Below the pieces are notes generated by a model that saw only the letters and a list, made by a program, of their open reading frames with translations, searched no databases and was not told the origin of the DNA. Source: Acidobacteriota bacterium (GTDB lineage Bacteria > Acidobacteriota > Terriglobia > Terriglobales > SCQP01). From it: 64,000 nucleotides of DNA. Position 1 is the first letter of the stretch; every line of letters starts with the position of its first letter. The stretch lies in assembly GCA_021789895.1 (NCBI GenBank), contig JAJYIU010000009.1, forward strand, positions 1-64,000. The letters run 5' to 3'. The position numbers and the translations under genes are program-made. Shown piece after piece: positions 9,278-18,310 of this stretch.

Positions 9278-9376
9278 AATTTTGCCTCCATGCCTCCATA
9301 CCCCCTGCAAATCATTGCAATTACATAAGTTAAATATGGCGGCAAATTCAAAGTTGCCGCCATATTGCCACCATAG
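9278..9376 (+). repeat. Palindromic intergenic repeat, copy 1
   Basis: First of two near-identical copies of a roughly 98-bp AT-rich element. It begins AATTTTGCCTCCATGCC and ends TTGCC-CCATAG. Inside it, AATATGGCGGCAA (9333-9345) and its exact inverse (9354-9366) form a perfect 13-bp stem with the 8-base loop ATTCAAAG. The whole gap from 9256 to 9622 is non-coding apart from these repeats and a lone GGCGGCAGTG half-site near 9410. Confidence 0.85.
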
Positions 9377-9473
9377 AATCATTGCGGGGAATAATCATAG
9401 ATTCCCAATTTGGCGGCAGTGATTATCCAGATTAGTAAATTTTCCCAAACGAGCCTAATACACAACCCGCTGA

Positions 9474-9571
9474 AATTTTGCCTCCATGCCTCCATGCCAC
9501 TGCAAGTCATTGCAATTACATAAGTTAAATATGGCGGCAAATTCAAAGTTGCCGCCATATTGCCGCCATAG
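9474..9571 (+). repeat. Palindromic intergenic repeat, copy 2
   Basis: Second copy of the element, 195-196 bases after copy 1, with one single-base indel and a few substitutions. The 13-bp stem (9528-9540 and 9549-9561) and its 8-base loop are identical to copy 1. The perfect conservation of the stem-loop compared with the drifted flanks suggests selection or recent duplication. Confidence 0.85.
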
Positions 9572-9622
9572 AGTGATTGGACAGAACTTTTGTCCGACTT
9601 GACCATTCACGCAGCCGGCGCG

Positions 9623-12286
9623 CTAGCGGGCGCGGGTGGGGGGCACGTTCCAGCCGGAAGCTTCGACCACCGGCCGCCGGCCCTGCAACGCCGAGGCGGC
9701 GAAATAGACCGTCAGCCGGCGGCGTTCATGCGGCATCAGCTCGAAATCGTTGTCCGACCAGAACACCGGCCGCACATCTTCGCCCCGCGCTCCGGCCCGG
9801 ACTTTCAAGTGGACGAAGAAGGCCAGGCGCGGGCCGGGATTCACCACGGTGACATTTTCATAGACCCGACCGCGCCAGCGATGGGCGGCGGCGCGGAGGC
9901 GCAGGCGCGCGCGCGGCAGCGACCGCAGCGCATGAAAATCGGCAAAGCCGCTGAGCGGGGTGTAGTACCAGGTCGAGCGCGCCCAGTCGAAGACGTCGGG
10001 CCGGGTGGAGAGCCAGTAGAAGTTGCGGCTCAGCACCTTGCCGCCCGCGCCGGTCAGGCGCAGGCGTAAAAAGTAAGTGGTGGTCAGGTGCTGGAGCGCG
10101 GGCAGCTTCAACACCTCGCGGGCGCTATCGGCGGGGGCATTGACGCGCACGACGCGATGGAAGCGCCGCCGCAGGCCGAGGGTATAGACATCCACCCAGG
10201 CGTGCAGGCGGCGGTAATTCACCCGGCGCGAATTCACCACCGTGATGCCGCCATCGCCGTAGTTGTACTGTATGTGAATCGGCTGGCAGGCCTCGCGGGC
10301 GCCATAGAAGCCGCCGCCGGGCCGCAGGTCGTAATCGAACAGATGCCAGATCAGCGAGGGCCAGGCGTTGTTGAGCATCCACTGGATGACGCCGGTGGAG
10401 ACGTATTTGTGGCCGCCGTAGGCTTCATACATCGCCCGCTCGCCCTCGTAATCGGTCAACTGCGCGGTTTCGACGTAATCGTCGAGGCCGTGGGGAGCGC
10501 CATAGCGCTCGTCCATGGCGTGGTTGTAAACATCGAGGTTTTTGAACTGGCCGCCGCCGGCGTGAAAGAGCCAGGTGGAGTTGATCGGCCAAAGCTTGCC
10601 GGGAGGCAGGAACGAGCGCAGCGTCGCCAGCGAAGGAATGGCGGGGCCGGGACTGGTCTCGGTATTGAAGCCGTAAGCGCCGCCGTGGCGGGTGTCCAGG
10701 TCCCAATACGAGGGCGCCACGTACTGGTAGGGGCCGGTCATTTTCACGCCGGTCCAGCCGACGGTGGTTTTGCGCGCTGAAGCGGCAGCCACGGTGGGGT
10801 TGGGCCAGTGGTACTTGCGGAAGACGGCCAGGTACATGCGCTCGATGGGCGGCGGGGCGGCATTGTCGCTGCCGTAAAGGTAAGCCAGCAGGCTGGGGTG
10901 ATCGCGCAGGCGGCGGACCTGGTCGCGCAGCGAGGCGGCGGCGACCTTTTTGTCAATCGGGCGCCAATCGTTCCAATGCTCCCAGCGCGAGCAGCAGCAC
11001 CAGCCCTGCAAGACCAGAATGCCCATTCGGTCGCAGAGGGCGTAGAAGCTCTGGTTCATCGGCTTGCCTTCGAGCCGCACCGCGTTCAGGTTCATCGCCT
11101 TGAGATATTCGAGCTCGGTCCGGGTGCGCTGCGGTTTCAGGCGCAGCAGCATATCGGGCGACCAGCCGCCGCCGCGGATGAGGATGCGCTTGCCATTGAC
11201 GACGAAGACGCGGTGGCGGGCGGCGTCGACATAGGAAGTCATCTGGCGCACGCCGAAGCTCACCTGGCGGCGGTCGCTGAGCCGGCGGCCGGCGAAGAAG
11301 GAGAAGCGGGCGCGATAGAGCGGCTGGCGTCCGTATTGCCAGGGCCACCAGACGCGCGGATGGCGGAGATTGAGCCCGCGGTAAGCGGCGGGAGTGAAGA
11401 CCACGCGCCGGCTGGCGCCGGGCGGCAAATGCACCGGTTGCGAAAACACGCGGCCGGCTAATTGCAGCCGCAGCCGCCCGGTTACCGGAGCATCGCCGGC
11501 GTTGCGGAGGGTGGCGGCAACGGTGAGGTGGGCGACGGAGAGCGAGGGCAGATCGAAGCGCGTCGTCACCTGGGGATAGGCAATCGCCACCGGCCCGGAG
11601 GTGCGGATATAGACCTGGCGGAAGATGCCCATATCCTTATCGGCGGGCAGCGGATTCCAATCCACAAATGTCAGGCCGAGATCGTCGGGAGTGGGGGCGA
11701 AGACCTCGACCGCCAGGCAGTTGACGGCTCCGGGGCGGGTGGCGTGGGTGACATTGAAGCGCCAGGTGCGCCAAGTGCCCTGCACCCGATCGGGACCGGC
11801 GATTTCCTCTCCGTTGAGCCAGATCGCGGCGCGGTAGTTGATGCCGTTGAAGTGCAGCCAGAGCTGCCGGCCATTCCAGCCGGCGGGCAGTGAAAAGGTG
11901 GTGCGGTACCACCAGCCCACTGCGAATGGGCTGCCCGGCGGCATGGGCAGATTGGCGAAATTGGCTCCGACCGGATAGCTGGTGCCGGGCACCTGGCGCA
12001 GATTCATGCCGAAATCGGGATTGGGATAGACGCGGTCGCGCACCAGCGTGGCCAGCACCGTTCCCGGCATTTGCAGCGCCGGGAACCAGGCGCGGGTCTG
12101 AAACCCGCGGCGCGAAATTTCGGCGCCGCCGCTGGGCATGCCGGCGGAGGATTGGATCGCCCAGCCGTGGCTGAGCACCATAAGATTCGAGGCGCGGCGA
12201 TGCGGCGGGCGGGCGGCGGCGGTGGTGACGAATAAAACGAGGGATGAAAGGAAAAGGAACCCGTGACGATCTAAACGGCTGTACAT
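9623..12286 (-). CDS. GH2 exo-beta-D-glucosaminidase-like enzyme, secreted
   Basis: Predicted to remove beta-linked glucosamine (or mannose) from the non-reducing end of chitosan-like or glycan substrates. The 887-residue protein has a signal peptide (hydrophobic core FLFLSSLVLFV), a sugar-binding jelly-roll (~45-220), an Ig-like domain, the TIM barrel (~335-640) and C-terminal beta domains. The acid/base is Asp474 in a YGSD motif, the hallmark of the exo-glucosaminidase/endo-mannosidase branch of GH2, rather than the usual NE. The nucleophile is Glu543 in FNTETS. These positions agree closely with those known for the Amycolatopsis CsxA enzyme. With GH20 at the left edge it suggests hexosamine-polymer scavenging. 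The mannosidase alternative cannot be excluded. Confidence 0.88.
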   Translation of the reverse strand: MYSRLDRHGFLFLSSLVLFVTTAAARPPHRRASNLMVLSHGWAIQSSAGMPSGGAEISRRGFQTRAWFPALQMPGTVLATLVRDRVYPNPDFGMNLRQVPGTSYPVGANFANLPMPPGSPFAVGWWYRTTFSLPAGWNGRQLWLHFNGINYRAAIWLNGEEIAGPDRVQGTWRTWRFNVTHATRPGAVNCLAVEVFAPTPDDLGLTFVDWNPLPADKDMGIFRQVYIRTSGPVAIAYPQVTTRFDLPSLSVAHLTVAATLRNAGDAPVTGRLRLQLAGRVFSQPVHLPPGASRRVVFTPAAYRGLNLRHPRVWWPWQYGRQPLYRARFSFFAGRRLSDRRQVSFGVRQMTSYVDAARHRVFVVNGKRILIRGGGWSPDMLLRLKPQRTRTELEYLKAMNLNAVRLEGKPMNQSFYALCDRMGILVLQGWCCCSRWEHWNDWRPIDKKVAAASLRDQVRRLRDHPSLLAYLYGSDNAAPPPIERMYLAVFRKYHWPNPTVAAASARKTTVGWTGVKMTGPYQYVAPSYWDLDTRHGGAYGFNTETSPGPAIPSLATLRSFLPPGKLWPINSTWLFHAGGGQFKNLDVYNHAMDERYGAPHGLDDYVETAQLTDYEGERAMYEAYGGHKYVSTGVIQWMLNNAWPSLIWHLFDYDLRPGGGFYGAREACQPIHIQYNYGDGGITVVNSRRVNYRRLHAWVDVYTLGLRRRFHRVVRVNAPADSAREVLKLPALQHLTTTYFLRLRLTGAGGKVLSRNFYWLSTRPDVFDWARSTWYYTPLSGFADFHALRSLPRARLRLRAAAHRWRGRVYENVTVVNPGPRLAFFVHLKVRAGARGEDVRPVFWSDNDFELMPHERRRLTVYFAASALQGRRPVVEASGWNVPPTRAR

Positions 12287-12360
12287 GGAGCCACCTCCGG
12301 CGAACGTTCTATTCTACAAGGCCGAAGCGGCACGGCTGCGCCGCAGCGGCATGGACATGA

Positions 12361-12396
12361 CTTCTGCCCGGCGCGGCCGTTAACGCTTTAGGGCTA
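12361..12396 (+). repeat. Partial copy of dispersed GTTAAC repeat
   Basis: TGCCCGGCGCGGCCGTTAAC followed by GCTTTA resembles the 3' end of the repeat at 13701-13769 (TGCCCGGCTCGGCCGTTAAC, then GTTTTA). It lies between the GH2 and cytochrome genes. Only this end of the element is recognisable here. Confidence 0.5.
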
Positions 12397-12418
12397 ATTA
12401 CCGCCGCTGCCCGGCGGT

Positions 12419-13621
12419 TTAGCGGGTCAGCTGGGCGCGGGTAGCCGGGGGCGCGAAATCGGCGCGCGGCAGCGGCACATTCGCGCTCACCTGCCGCAGC
12501 GTGATGGTTTGCACGCCCTGCGGCTGATGCACGCGAATCCGGTAAGGGATTTTCACGCCTGAGACCAAGCGGTAATCGCCGAAATCGGTGGCTTCGGAGA
12601 GGACGCCAAGCGGGTTGCGGGTGAAGAGGATGCGGCGTCGCAGCAGGCCGCTCTGCCGGTCGAAGAAGAAGATGGCGAAGCCGCCGCGCCGCAGGGCGAA
12701 CACGCGGTAAGCGGGGCGCCCGTCGAGCGCTGCCAGGCCGACGCGCAGCCGTGTATAATCGCGCGCCAGGGCGAGGGCGGGAAACAAGGCCGATTCGGCG
12801 ATGGCAGTTTGCCGCTGGGCGCCGACCAGGATTTCCAGCCGCGGGCCCAACTGCTCCCAGGCGTTTTGGCCATCGAAGCCGTTGGCGAAGCTGCCGCGCG
12901 GGGTGGTGATCACGGTGCGCGCCAGGCCGGGGGCGCGGCGCTCGATGCGGATGGAAAATTGGGGGCCGCGGCCGGAGCTGAGGGCGCCGCTCTCGACCAG
13001 GCTGTGGATGGCGGCGAGCGCCGATGCTCCGCCCAGGGCGCGCAGGTAACGGGCTTGAATTTCGACCGGGCTGGGCAGACCCGCGGCCGAGACGCGCGGC
13101 GGGCGTCCCGTGCGAGCCCTGGAGGCGGGCGGCATGCCCGCAGGCGGCGGTGCAGCCCCGGGCGCCCCGGCGCCAGGCAGGGCTATGCCGGCCAGCGGCG
13201 GAATGCCCACCGGGCTATGGCGGCCGCGGTGGCAGGTATAGCAGGTCACGACCGGATTGCCGTGAAAATTCCGGCCGTCAATCGCCAGCAGCATGCGCAT
13301 CATGCGGCGCGCGGTGCGCTTGGGGCGCTTGGTGTCTTTGTAAAACGCGCCTTCGACATGGCAGAACGTGCAGCGCACGCCCAGCGCCACGGTGATGTAT
13401 TGCATGGTGGGAATCAGCTCGCCGGCGGGAATCGTCTTCAGCACCTTAAGATTGCGGAACACGGTCGAAGCGGGCTGGTGGGCATTGGCAATGGCTTCAG
13501 CCGGGGTGGGCAGGCGAACGGGGCGCCGGGGAGGCGGCGGCGGGGCCTGTCCCCAAGCTGTGGCGGCGAAAGCGCCCCATACGGCCAGAGAAATCAGTGC
13601 GCGCCGGCGAAGCAGGTTCAT
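12419..13621 (-). CDS. Reaction-centre-type dihaem cytochrome c with C-terminal sorting-like domain
   Basis: A 400-residue exported cytochrome. A signal peptide (ending near TAWGQA) precedes a domain like the photosynthetic reaction-centre cytochrome c subunit, with two CXXCH sites: Cys84-Cys87-His88 (CTFCH) and Cys127-Cys130-His131 (CYTCH). Met73 is placed to be an axial ligand. Such two-haem versions are common in non-phototrophic acidobacteria, so this does not indicate phototrophy. After a Pro/Ala/Gly linker (~145-180), residues ~190-400 resemble an outer-membrane lipoprotein-sorting (LolA-like) beta domain. A role in periplasmic electron transfer is likely; the partner is unknown. Confidence 0.85.
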   Translation of the reverse strand: MNLLRRRALISLAVWGAFAATAWGQAPPPPPRRPVRLPTPAEAIANAHQPASTVFRNLKVLKTIPAGELIPTMQYITVALGVRCTFCHVEGAFYKDTKRPKRTARRMMRMLLAIDGRNFHGNPVVTCYTCHRGRHSPVGIPPLAGIALPGAGAPGAAPPPAGMPPASRARTGRPPRVSAAGLPSPVEIQARYLRALGGASALAAIHSLVESGALSSGRGPQFSIRIERRAPGLARTVITTPRGSFANGFDGQNAWEQLGPRLEILVGAQRQTAIAESALFPALALARDYTRLRVGLAALDGRPAYRVFALRRGGFAIFFFDRQSGLLRRRILFTRNPLGVLSEATDFGDYRLVSGVKIPYRIRVHQPQGVQTITLRQVSANVPLPRADFAPPATRAQLTR

Positions 13622-13700
13622 GACGAGTCCTCGTTGTGAAAGCTAAGCCAATACACTACCTTACCTGAATCCTGGACGGCTTGGCGGCGGGCCGGCGGCG

Positions 13701-13769
13701 CGGCCGCACCCACGCACCGCGTGGGTGCCCGTTCTCAAGCAGAAATGCTGCCCGGCTCGGCCGTTAACG
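13701..13769 (+). repeat. Dispersed GTTAAC repeat with 9-bp hairpin
   Basis: A 69-bp element whose reverse complement is similar to 25296-25367 and whose end matches 12361-12396. It contains a perfect 9-bp stem CACCCACGC/GCGTGGGTG (13707-13715 and 13719-13727) with a 3-base loop, and ends CGGCCGTTAACG. It lies 18 bases before the aldo/keto reductase start, so it probably forms part of that gene's leader or promoter. Confidence 0.65.
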
Positions 13770-13787
13770 TTTTATGCTTAGGCACAG

Positions 13788-14738
13788 ATGGAATACCGCC
13801 TCCTTGGCCGCACCGGGCTGCAGCTTTCGGCGATCGGCTTTGGCGCCGCGCCGCTGGGCGGAGTCTATCATCCGACCAGCGGCGCGGAGGCTTGCCGCGC
13901 GGTGCGTGCGGCCATTGACGCCGGCATCAACTTTTTCGACGTCGCGCCGTATTACGGCCTCACGCTGGCGGAAAGCCGGCTGGGGGAGGCGCTCGAGGGC
14001 CGGCGCGGGGAAATCATTCTCTGCTCCAAGTGCTGCCGATTCGGGCTGGACGAATTCGATTTTTCCGCCCGCCGCGTCGCTACCAGCCTAGAGGAATCGC
14101 TTGCCCGGCTGCGCACCGATCATCTGGATCTATTCATCGCCCACGATATAGAGTTCGGCGGCCTGCGGCAGGTGGTGGAGGAGACGCTGCCGGCGATGCA
14201 GCGCGCCCGCGAGGCGGGCAAGGTGCGGTATCTGGGCGTTTCGGGATACCCGCTGGGCGTGCTGGCCTACGCCGCGCGGCAGTCGCCACTCGATTTCGTG
14301 CTTTCCTATTGCCACGACAATCTGATGAACACGCGGCTGCAAAGCGAGTTGCTGCCGGTGGCGCGCGAGTTGGGGCTGGGGCTGATCAATGCCTCGCCAT
14401 TGCATATGGGGGTGCTGACCGAGGGCGGGCCGCCCGAGTGGCATCCCGCGCCGGCGGCGGTGCTGGAAGCAGGGCGCAAGGTGGTGGAAATCTGCCGCCG
14501 GCATGGAACGCCGGTGGCGACGGCGGCGCTGCGTTTCGCGCTGGATGAGCCCGGCTTGAGTTCGGTGCTGGTGGGCATGACCAGCGTCGAGGAGCTGGAA
14601 ACCAACCTGCGCGCGCTCGATTACCGCCTGCCGCCCGAGTTGCTGGAGGCAATCGGGCGCGCGGTCGCCCCGGTGCGGGACTTGGAATGGGCTTCCGGAC
14701 GGGAACACCCGGAATTGCCGGGGCGCCCTCCGGCTTAA
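13788..14738 (+). CDS. Aldo/keto reductase, L-galactose dehydrogenase-like
   Basis: Predicted NAD(P)-dependent oxidation of L-galactose or the related 6-deoxy sugar L-fucose to the lactone. The 316-residue protein has the AKR tetrad Asp51, Tyr56 (FFDVAPYYG), Lys81 (LCSKC) and His119 (IAHDIEFG). Long stretches match plant L-galactose dehydrogenase very closely, for example the FDFSARRV, LSYCHDN, SPLHMGVLTE and GPPEWHPA segments. The next gene on the same strand, 174 bases on, is a FucP-type sugar transporter, which supports a role in L-fucose/L-galactose use. Cytoplasmic; no signal peptide. Confidence 0.88.
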   Translation: MEYRLLGRTGLQLSAIGFGAAPLGGVYHPTSGAEACRAVRAAIDAGINFFDVAPYYGLTLAESRLGEALEGRRGEIILCSKCCRFGLDEFDFSARRVATSLEESLARLRTDHLDLFIAHDIEFGGLRQVVEETLPAMQRAREAGKVRYLGVSGYPLGVLAYAARQSPLDFVLSYCHDNLMNTRLQSELLPVARELGLGLINASPLHMGVLTEGGPPEWHPAPAAVLEAGRKVVEICRRHGTPVATAALRFALDEPGLSSVLVGMTSVEELETNLRALDYRLPPELLEAIGRAVAPVRDLEWASGREHPELPGRPPA

Positions 14739-14912
14739 TCGCTAAGCACGGCAAACAAGGCGGCAAGGCGGGGCCAAAACCTGGGCAGTGGGCTCAAATC
14801 CCCAATGTTTACGTTAAAATTCGGGGCACGCGGGCCGGCGCCGGATTGCGTTTTGGCAGCGGCTGGGGCAAGATGGGCCGACTGCGCCTGACCGCCTCCC
14901 GGAGAACTGCCG

Positions 14913-16259
14913 TTGAATACATCTTCCCCCGCCCGCCGTGCTGAAACCGCTCGCCGCGCGCCGCTGTTCCTGCCCGGTTTCGGCCTGCTGTTTTTTCTGG
15001 TGTCGGCGCTGTTTTACCTCTGGGCACTGCCCAACAATCTCAACGATATTCTGATCAAGCAGTTCATGGACGCCTTTGCCATGTCGCGCGGCATGGCGGG
15101 GCTGGTGCAATCGGCGTTTTATCTGGGCTACTTCCTGCTGGCCATCCCGGCGGCGCTACTGATGCAAAAGTTCGGCTACAAGCCCGGGCTGGTGACGGGA
15201 TTGTTGCTTTTCGCCGGCGGCGCGTTCCTATTCTGGCCGGCGGCGCTGGAGCAATCCTATGCATTTTTCCTGCTGGCGTTGTTCATCATCGCCAGCGGGC
15301 TGTCGTTTCTCGAAACCGGCGCCAACAGCTTCATTGCCCACCTGGGGGATGCGTCGCGGTCGGAACAACGGCTGAACCTGGCGCAATCGTTCAACCCGCT
15401 GGGCTCGATTACCGCGGTCTGGATCGGCACCTACTTCATCCTCTCCGGGGTCGAACTCTCGCCCGCCCAGATCGCCGCCGCCAAGCGCGCGGGCACCTAC
15501 GCCGCGTACGTGCGCAGCGAGAATCTGCGGGTGATTCCGCCGTACATGGTGATTGTGGGCATCCTGCTGGCGATGGCGCTGCTGATCGGGCGGGCGCGAT
15601 TTCCGCCGGAATCTGCGGCGGCGGAGTCGCTGGAACTGGAAAAAGGCAGTTTCGCCCGGCTTTTCGGTTATCGCCACCTGGTGCTGGCGGTGGTGGCGCA
15701 GTTCTTTTATGTCGGCGCCCAGGTGGGCACCTGGAGCTATACCATCGCCTACGTGCAGAGCTACGCCCATGCCGGCGAGAAGATCGCCGGCTACGTGCTG
15801 ACCGCCAGCCTGGTGCTGTTCGCCGCCGGGCGCTGGGTAGCGACCGGACTGATGCGCTTCGTTTCCGCCCGCGTGCTGATGGGCCTGTATTGCCTGATCA
15901 ACGCCGGCCTGCTGGCGGTCGCGGTGGGGGCGCCCCACCTGCCGGGCTTGAACCTCCACGGCCAGATTGCCGCCGGCTGGGGAGGAGTGGACGCGCTGGC
16001 GCTTTCCAGCTTTTTCATGTCGCTGATGTTTCCGACGATCTTCGCGCTGGGGGTGAAAGGGCTGGGCCCCGACCGCAAGCTGGGCGGCTCGATCATCATC
16101 ATGGCGATCATCGGCGGCGGGGTGCTGACGCCGCTGATCGGGTGGCTATCCAAAGCCGGCATGGCCGTCGCGATGACGATCCCGCTGGCCTGCTACGTTT
16201 TTATCGCCTGGTTCAGCCTCTATGGCGCGAAAGCCGGCGAGCGGGCGCCGGCCACGTAG
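14913..16259 (+). CDS. fucP: FucP-type L-fucose/sugar:H+ symporter (MFS)
   Basis: A 12-TM major facilitator transporter of the FucP branch, expected to import L-fucose or a related sugar with protons. The 448-residue length and N-terminal alignment fit. The two residues essential in E. coli FucP have counterparts in NNLNDIL (Asp) and SFLETGAN (Glu). The start is a TTG at 14913 preceded by GGAGA; it gives the expected short cytoplasmic N-terminus, and no in-frame ATG occurs before the first membrane helix. A TTAAAAT box near 14813 could be its promoter. Glucose/galactose-type members look similar, so the exact substrate is open. Confidence 0.87.
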   Translation: MNTSSPARRAETARRAPLFLPGFGLLFFLVSALFYLWALPNNLNDILIKQFMDAFAMSRGMAGLVQSAFYLGYFLLAIPAALLMQKFGYKPGLVTGLLLFAGGAFLFWPAALEQSYAFFLLALFIIASGLSFLETGANSFIAHLGDASRSEQRLNLAQSFNPLGSITAVWIGTYFILSGVELSPAQIAAAKRAGTYAAYVRSENLRVIPPYMVIVGILLAMALLIGRARFPPESAAAESLELEKGSFARLFGYRHLVLAVVAQFFYVGAQVGTWSYTIAYVQSYAHAGEKIAGYVLTASLVLFAAGRWVATGLMRFVSARVLMGLYCLINAGLLAVAVGAPHLPGLNLHGQIAAGWGGVDALALSSFFMSLMFPTIFALGVKGLGPDRKLGGSIIIMAIIGGGVLTPLIGWLSKAGMAVAMTIPLACYVFIAWFSLYGAKAGERAPAT

Positions 16260-16274
16260 GCGGCAGAGCCGCCG

Positions 16275-17207
16275 CTAGCGGCCGTGCGGGGGCAACAGAT
16301 GCCGGGCGGCGGAATTGGCGGCGGCCTTGGCGGCGGCGGCGGTCTGGGCGGAAGGATGGAACAGCGGCCGGTTGGTGCGCTGAAACCCGGACGAGAGGTT
16401 CAGCCAGATACCTACCACCAGCAGCGGGGCCAGCGCCCAGAGCGCCTTCAGGCGATTTCGGCGCGAGACTTTTTCCTCTTTTTCCCAGCGAAACAAGGGC
16501 GCCGCCAGCCCCAGCGAGGCGATAAACGACAGCACCAGGCCGATGATCTCGGGCCAGTGCTGCGCGACGCCCTGGTTGCCGAGCATCATCATCTGGCTGG
16601 CGATCACCATCAGCGTCGGCGGCAGGAACAGGGAAAGTTTCTGGAGATAGTGCGGCAACTGCGACAACGGCACGGTGCTGCCGGTGAGGAACAGCATGGC
16701 GAAGAAGAGGATGTTATTGACCGCCTGCGCTTCCTGCATGGTGTTGATCACCCCGGCCACGATCAGCCCCAGCCCGCCCAGCGACAGGAAACCGAGGGAG
16801 AAGACCAGCCACAATCCGAATAGCGAGCCCTGCAGTGGCATGTGGAACATCCAGATCGCCAGGGCGAATTGAAACACCACGACAGGGAGATAAAGCAGGT
16901 AATTGGCGATCAGGCGGCTGACGATTACGTCTAGGGCGGTGATCGGCGCCAGATGATAGCGGCGCAGCATGTCGCGCTCGCGCATCATCACAATCTGCAT
17001 GCCCAGGCCCATCAATCCGCTGCTGATCACGGATAGGCTGACCAGCGGGCCCATCACTTGCGCCACCGCATTCGGGTTGCCGCGCGCGAACAGGCCTGCG
17101 TAGATGAAGAAAAACGCCATCGGCATGATGAACATGAAAAAGAAGGCGATTTTAATGCGATAGGAGAGCTTGACCTGCACCCAGGTCATTTTCCAGATCT
17201 TATGCAT
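16275..17207 (-). CDS. ABC-2 type transporter permease
   Basis: Integral membrane subunit of an ABC exporter. The 310 residues contain about six TM helices (first helix FFFMFIMPMAFFFIYAGLF), the ABC-2 pattern with a long loop after helix 1, and a seventh hydrophobic segment near residue 255 before an Ala-rich C-terminal tail. Its start overlaps the ATPase stop by eight bases on the same strand, so the two are translationally coupled and form one exporter. The substrate cannot be deduced; drug, lipid or polysaccharide export are all possible. Confidence 0.9.
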   Translation of the reverse strand: MHKIWKMTWVQVKLSYRIKIAFFFMFIMPMAFFFIYAGLFARGNPNAVAQVMGPLVSLSVISSGLMGLGMQIVMMRERDMLRRYHLAPITALDVIVSRLIANYLLYLPVVVFQFALAIWMFHMPLQGSLFGLWLVFSLGFLSLGGLGLIVAGVINTMQEAQAVNNILFFAMLFLTGSTVPLSQLPHYLQKLSLFLPPTLMVIASQMMMLGNQGVAQHWPEIIGLVLSFIASLGLAAPLFRWEKEEKVSRRNRLKALWALAPLLVVGIWLNLSSGFQRTNRPLFHPSAQTAAAAKAAANSAARHLLPPHGR

Positions 17208-18132
17208 GCTCGATTCTCCTTCCCGTCATGCGCAGGTAAACGTCTTCCAGGGTGGCCTGGGCCACGTGGGCTTCGAGCAACTCGTTGCCGGCGCGGTCGG
17301 CGTGCACCGCCAGCGCGGCCAGCATCTTGCCGGCGCTGGGGCCGCGCAGGATGTACTCGGGCCGGCCGTCGCTCTGGGTGGCCTCGGTCACGCCCGGCAG
17401 CGCGGTCAGGGTTTGCAGCGGGATGGGCTGCTTGAGCGTCACCTCGAGTCGGTCGCCTTCGCCCAGGTTGCGGATGAGCTCCTTCGGCGGGCTGATGGCG
17501 TGCAGCGTGCCCTGGCTGAGAATGCCGACCAGGTCGCACAGCCGCTCGGCTTCTTCGATGTAGTGGGTGCTAAGCAGGATGGTGGTGCCCTGTTGGCGTA
17601 TGCGCAAAATGAGCTGGTGCAACTCGCGCCGGATCTGCGCATCGAGCCCGGTGGTGGGCTCGTCGAGAAACAATACTTTCGGGTTGCCCACCAGCGCCAG
17701 CGCCAGCGCCACCCGCTGCTTTTCTCCGCCGGAAAGATACTGAAAATAGACGCTGCGCTTGGCCACCAGCCCGACCAGGTCGAGCAGGCTGTTCAGCGGC
17801 ATGGGATGGGCGTAAAAGGTGCCGAACAGGTCGAGCACTTCTTCCACGCGGATTTTGTCCTGCAGCGAAGTCGTTTGCAATTGCGCCCCGATCAACTGCT
17901 TGACCCGTATGGCATCGCGCACCGGATCGAGCCCCATCACCCTTATCTGGCCGCCATCGGGCGCGCGCAACCCTTCAATCATCTCGATAATCGAGGTTTT
18001 GCCCGCTCCGTTCGGTCCCAGCAAGCCGAAGATAGTGCGTTCGGGAATGCTGAAGCTGACGCCCCGCACCGCTTCCAACGCGCCATAGTTTTTCCGCAGA
18101 TCGCGCACTTCGACTGCCGGCGTTGCGTTCAT
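17200..18132 (-). CDS. ABC transporter ATP-binding protein
   Basis: ATPase of the exporter formed with the overlapping ABC-2 permease. The 310 residues carry Walker A (GPNGAGKTS), the ABC signature (YLSGGEKQR), Walker B with the catalytic Glu (VLFLDEPTTGLD) and the switch His (LLSTHYIEEAE). The C-terminal ~80 residues after the nucleotide-binding domain form the extension seen in DrrA/CcmA-type ATPases. The signature has Glu-Lys where Gln-Gln is commonest, which is a tolerated variant. Confidence 0.94.
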   Translation of the reverse strand: MNATPAVEVRDLRKNYGALEAVRGVSFSIPERTIFGLLGPNGAGKTSIIEMIEGLRAPDGGQIRVMGLDPVRDAIRVKQLIGAQLQTTSLQDKIRVEEVLDLFGTFYAHPMPLNSLLDLVGLVAKRSVYFQYLSGGEKQRVALALALVGNPKVLFLDEPTTGLDAQIRRELHQLILRIRQQGTTILLSTHYIEEAERLCDLVGILSQGTLHAISPPKELIRNLGEGDRLEVTLKQPIPLQTLTALPGVTEATQSDGRPEYILRGPSAGKMLAALAVHADRAGNELLEAHVAQATLEDVYLRMTGRRIEHA

Positions 18133-18310
18133 GCCGTTATTACGCCCTCCAGCTTTTTACAATATCAGGCCTCGGGGGGTGAATTTCGGCTATCTTCATG
18201 CCTCCCAGACGTTTGGGCTGCATAAATTGCTGCGTTCTCCCGGCGGGCGGCGCGCGTATATATAAAGGTAAAAGGAACGACGGACCGCCGGGCTGCGTAG
18301 CCCCAACTGT

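Noticed and set aside
9379-9606. 75-codon minus-strand frame in the palindromic repeat region
   Set aside because: It runs through both halves of a repeat and its stem-loop, has no ribosome site and its translation resembles nothing.
12419-13621. Evidence for phototrophy from the reaction-centre-type cytochrome
   Set aside because: Two-haem proteins of this type are frequent in non-phototrophic acidobacteria, and no reaction-centre or chlorophyll genes are present.
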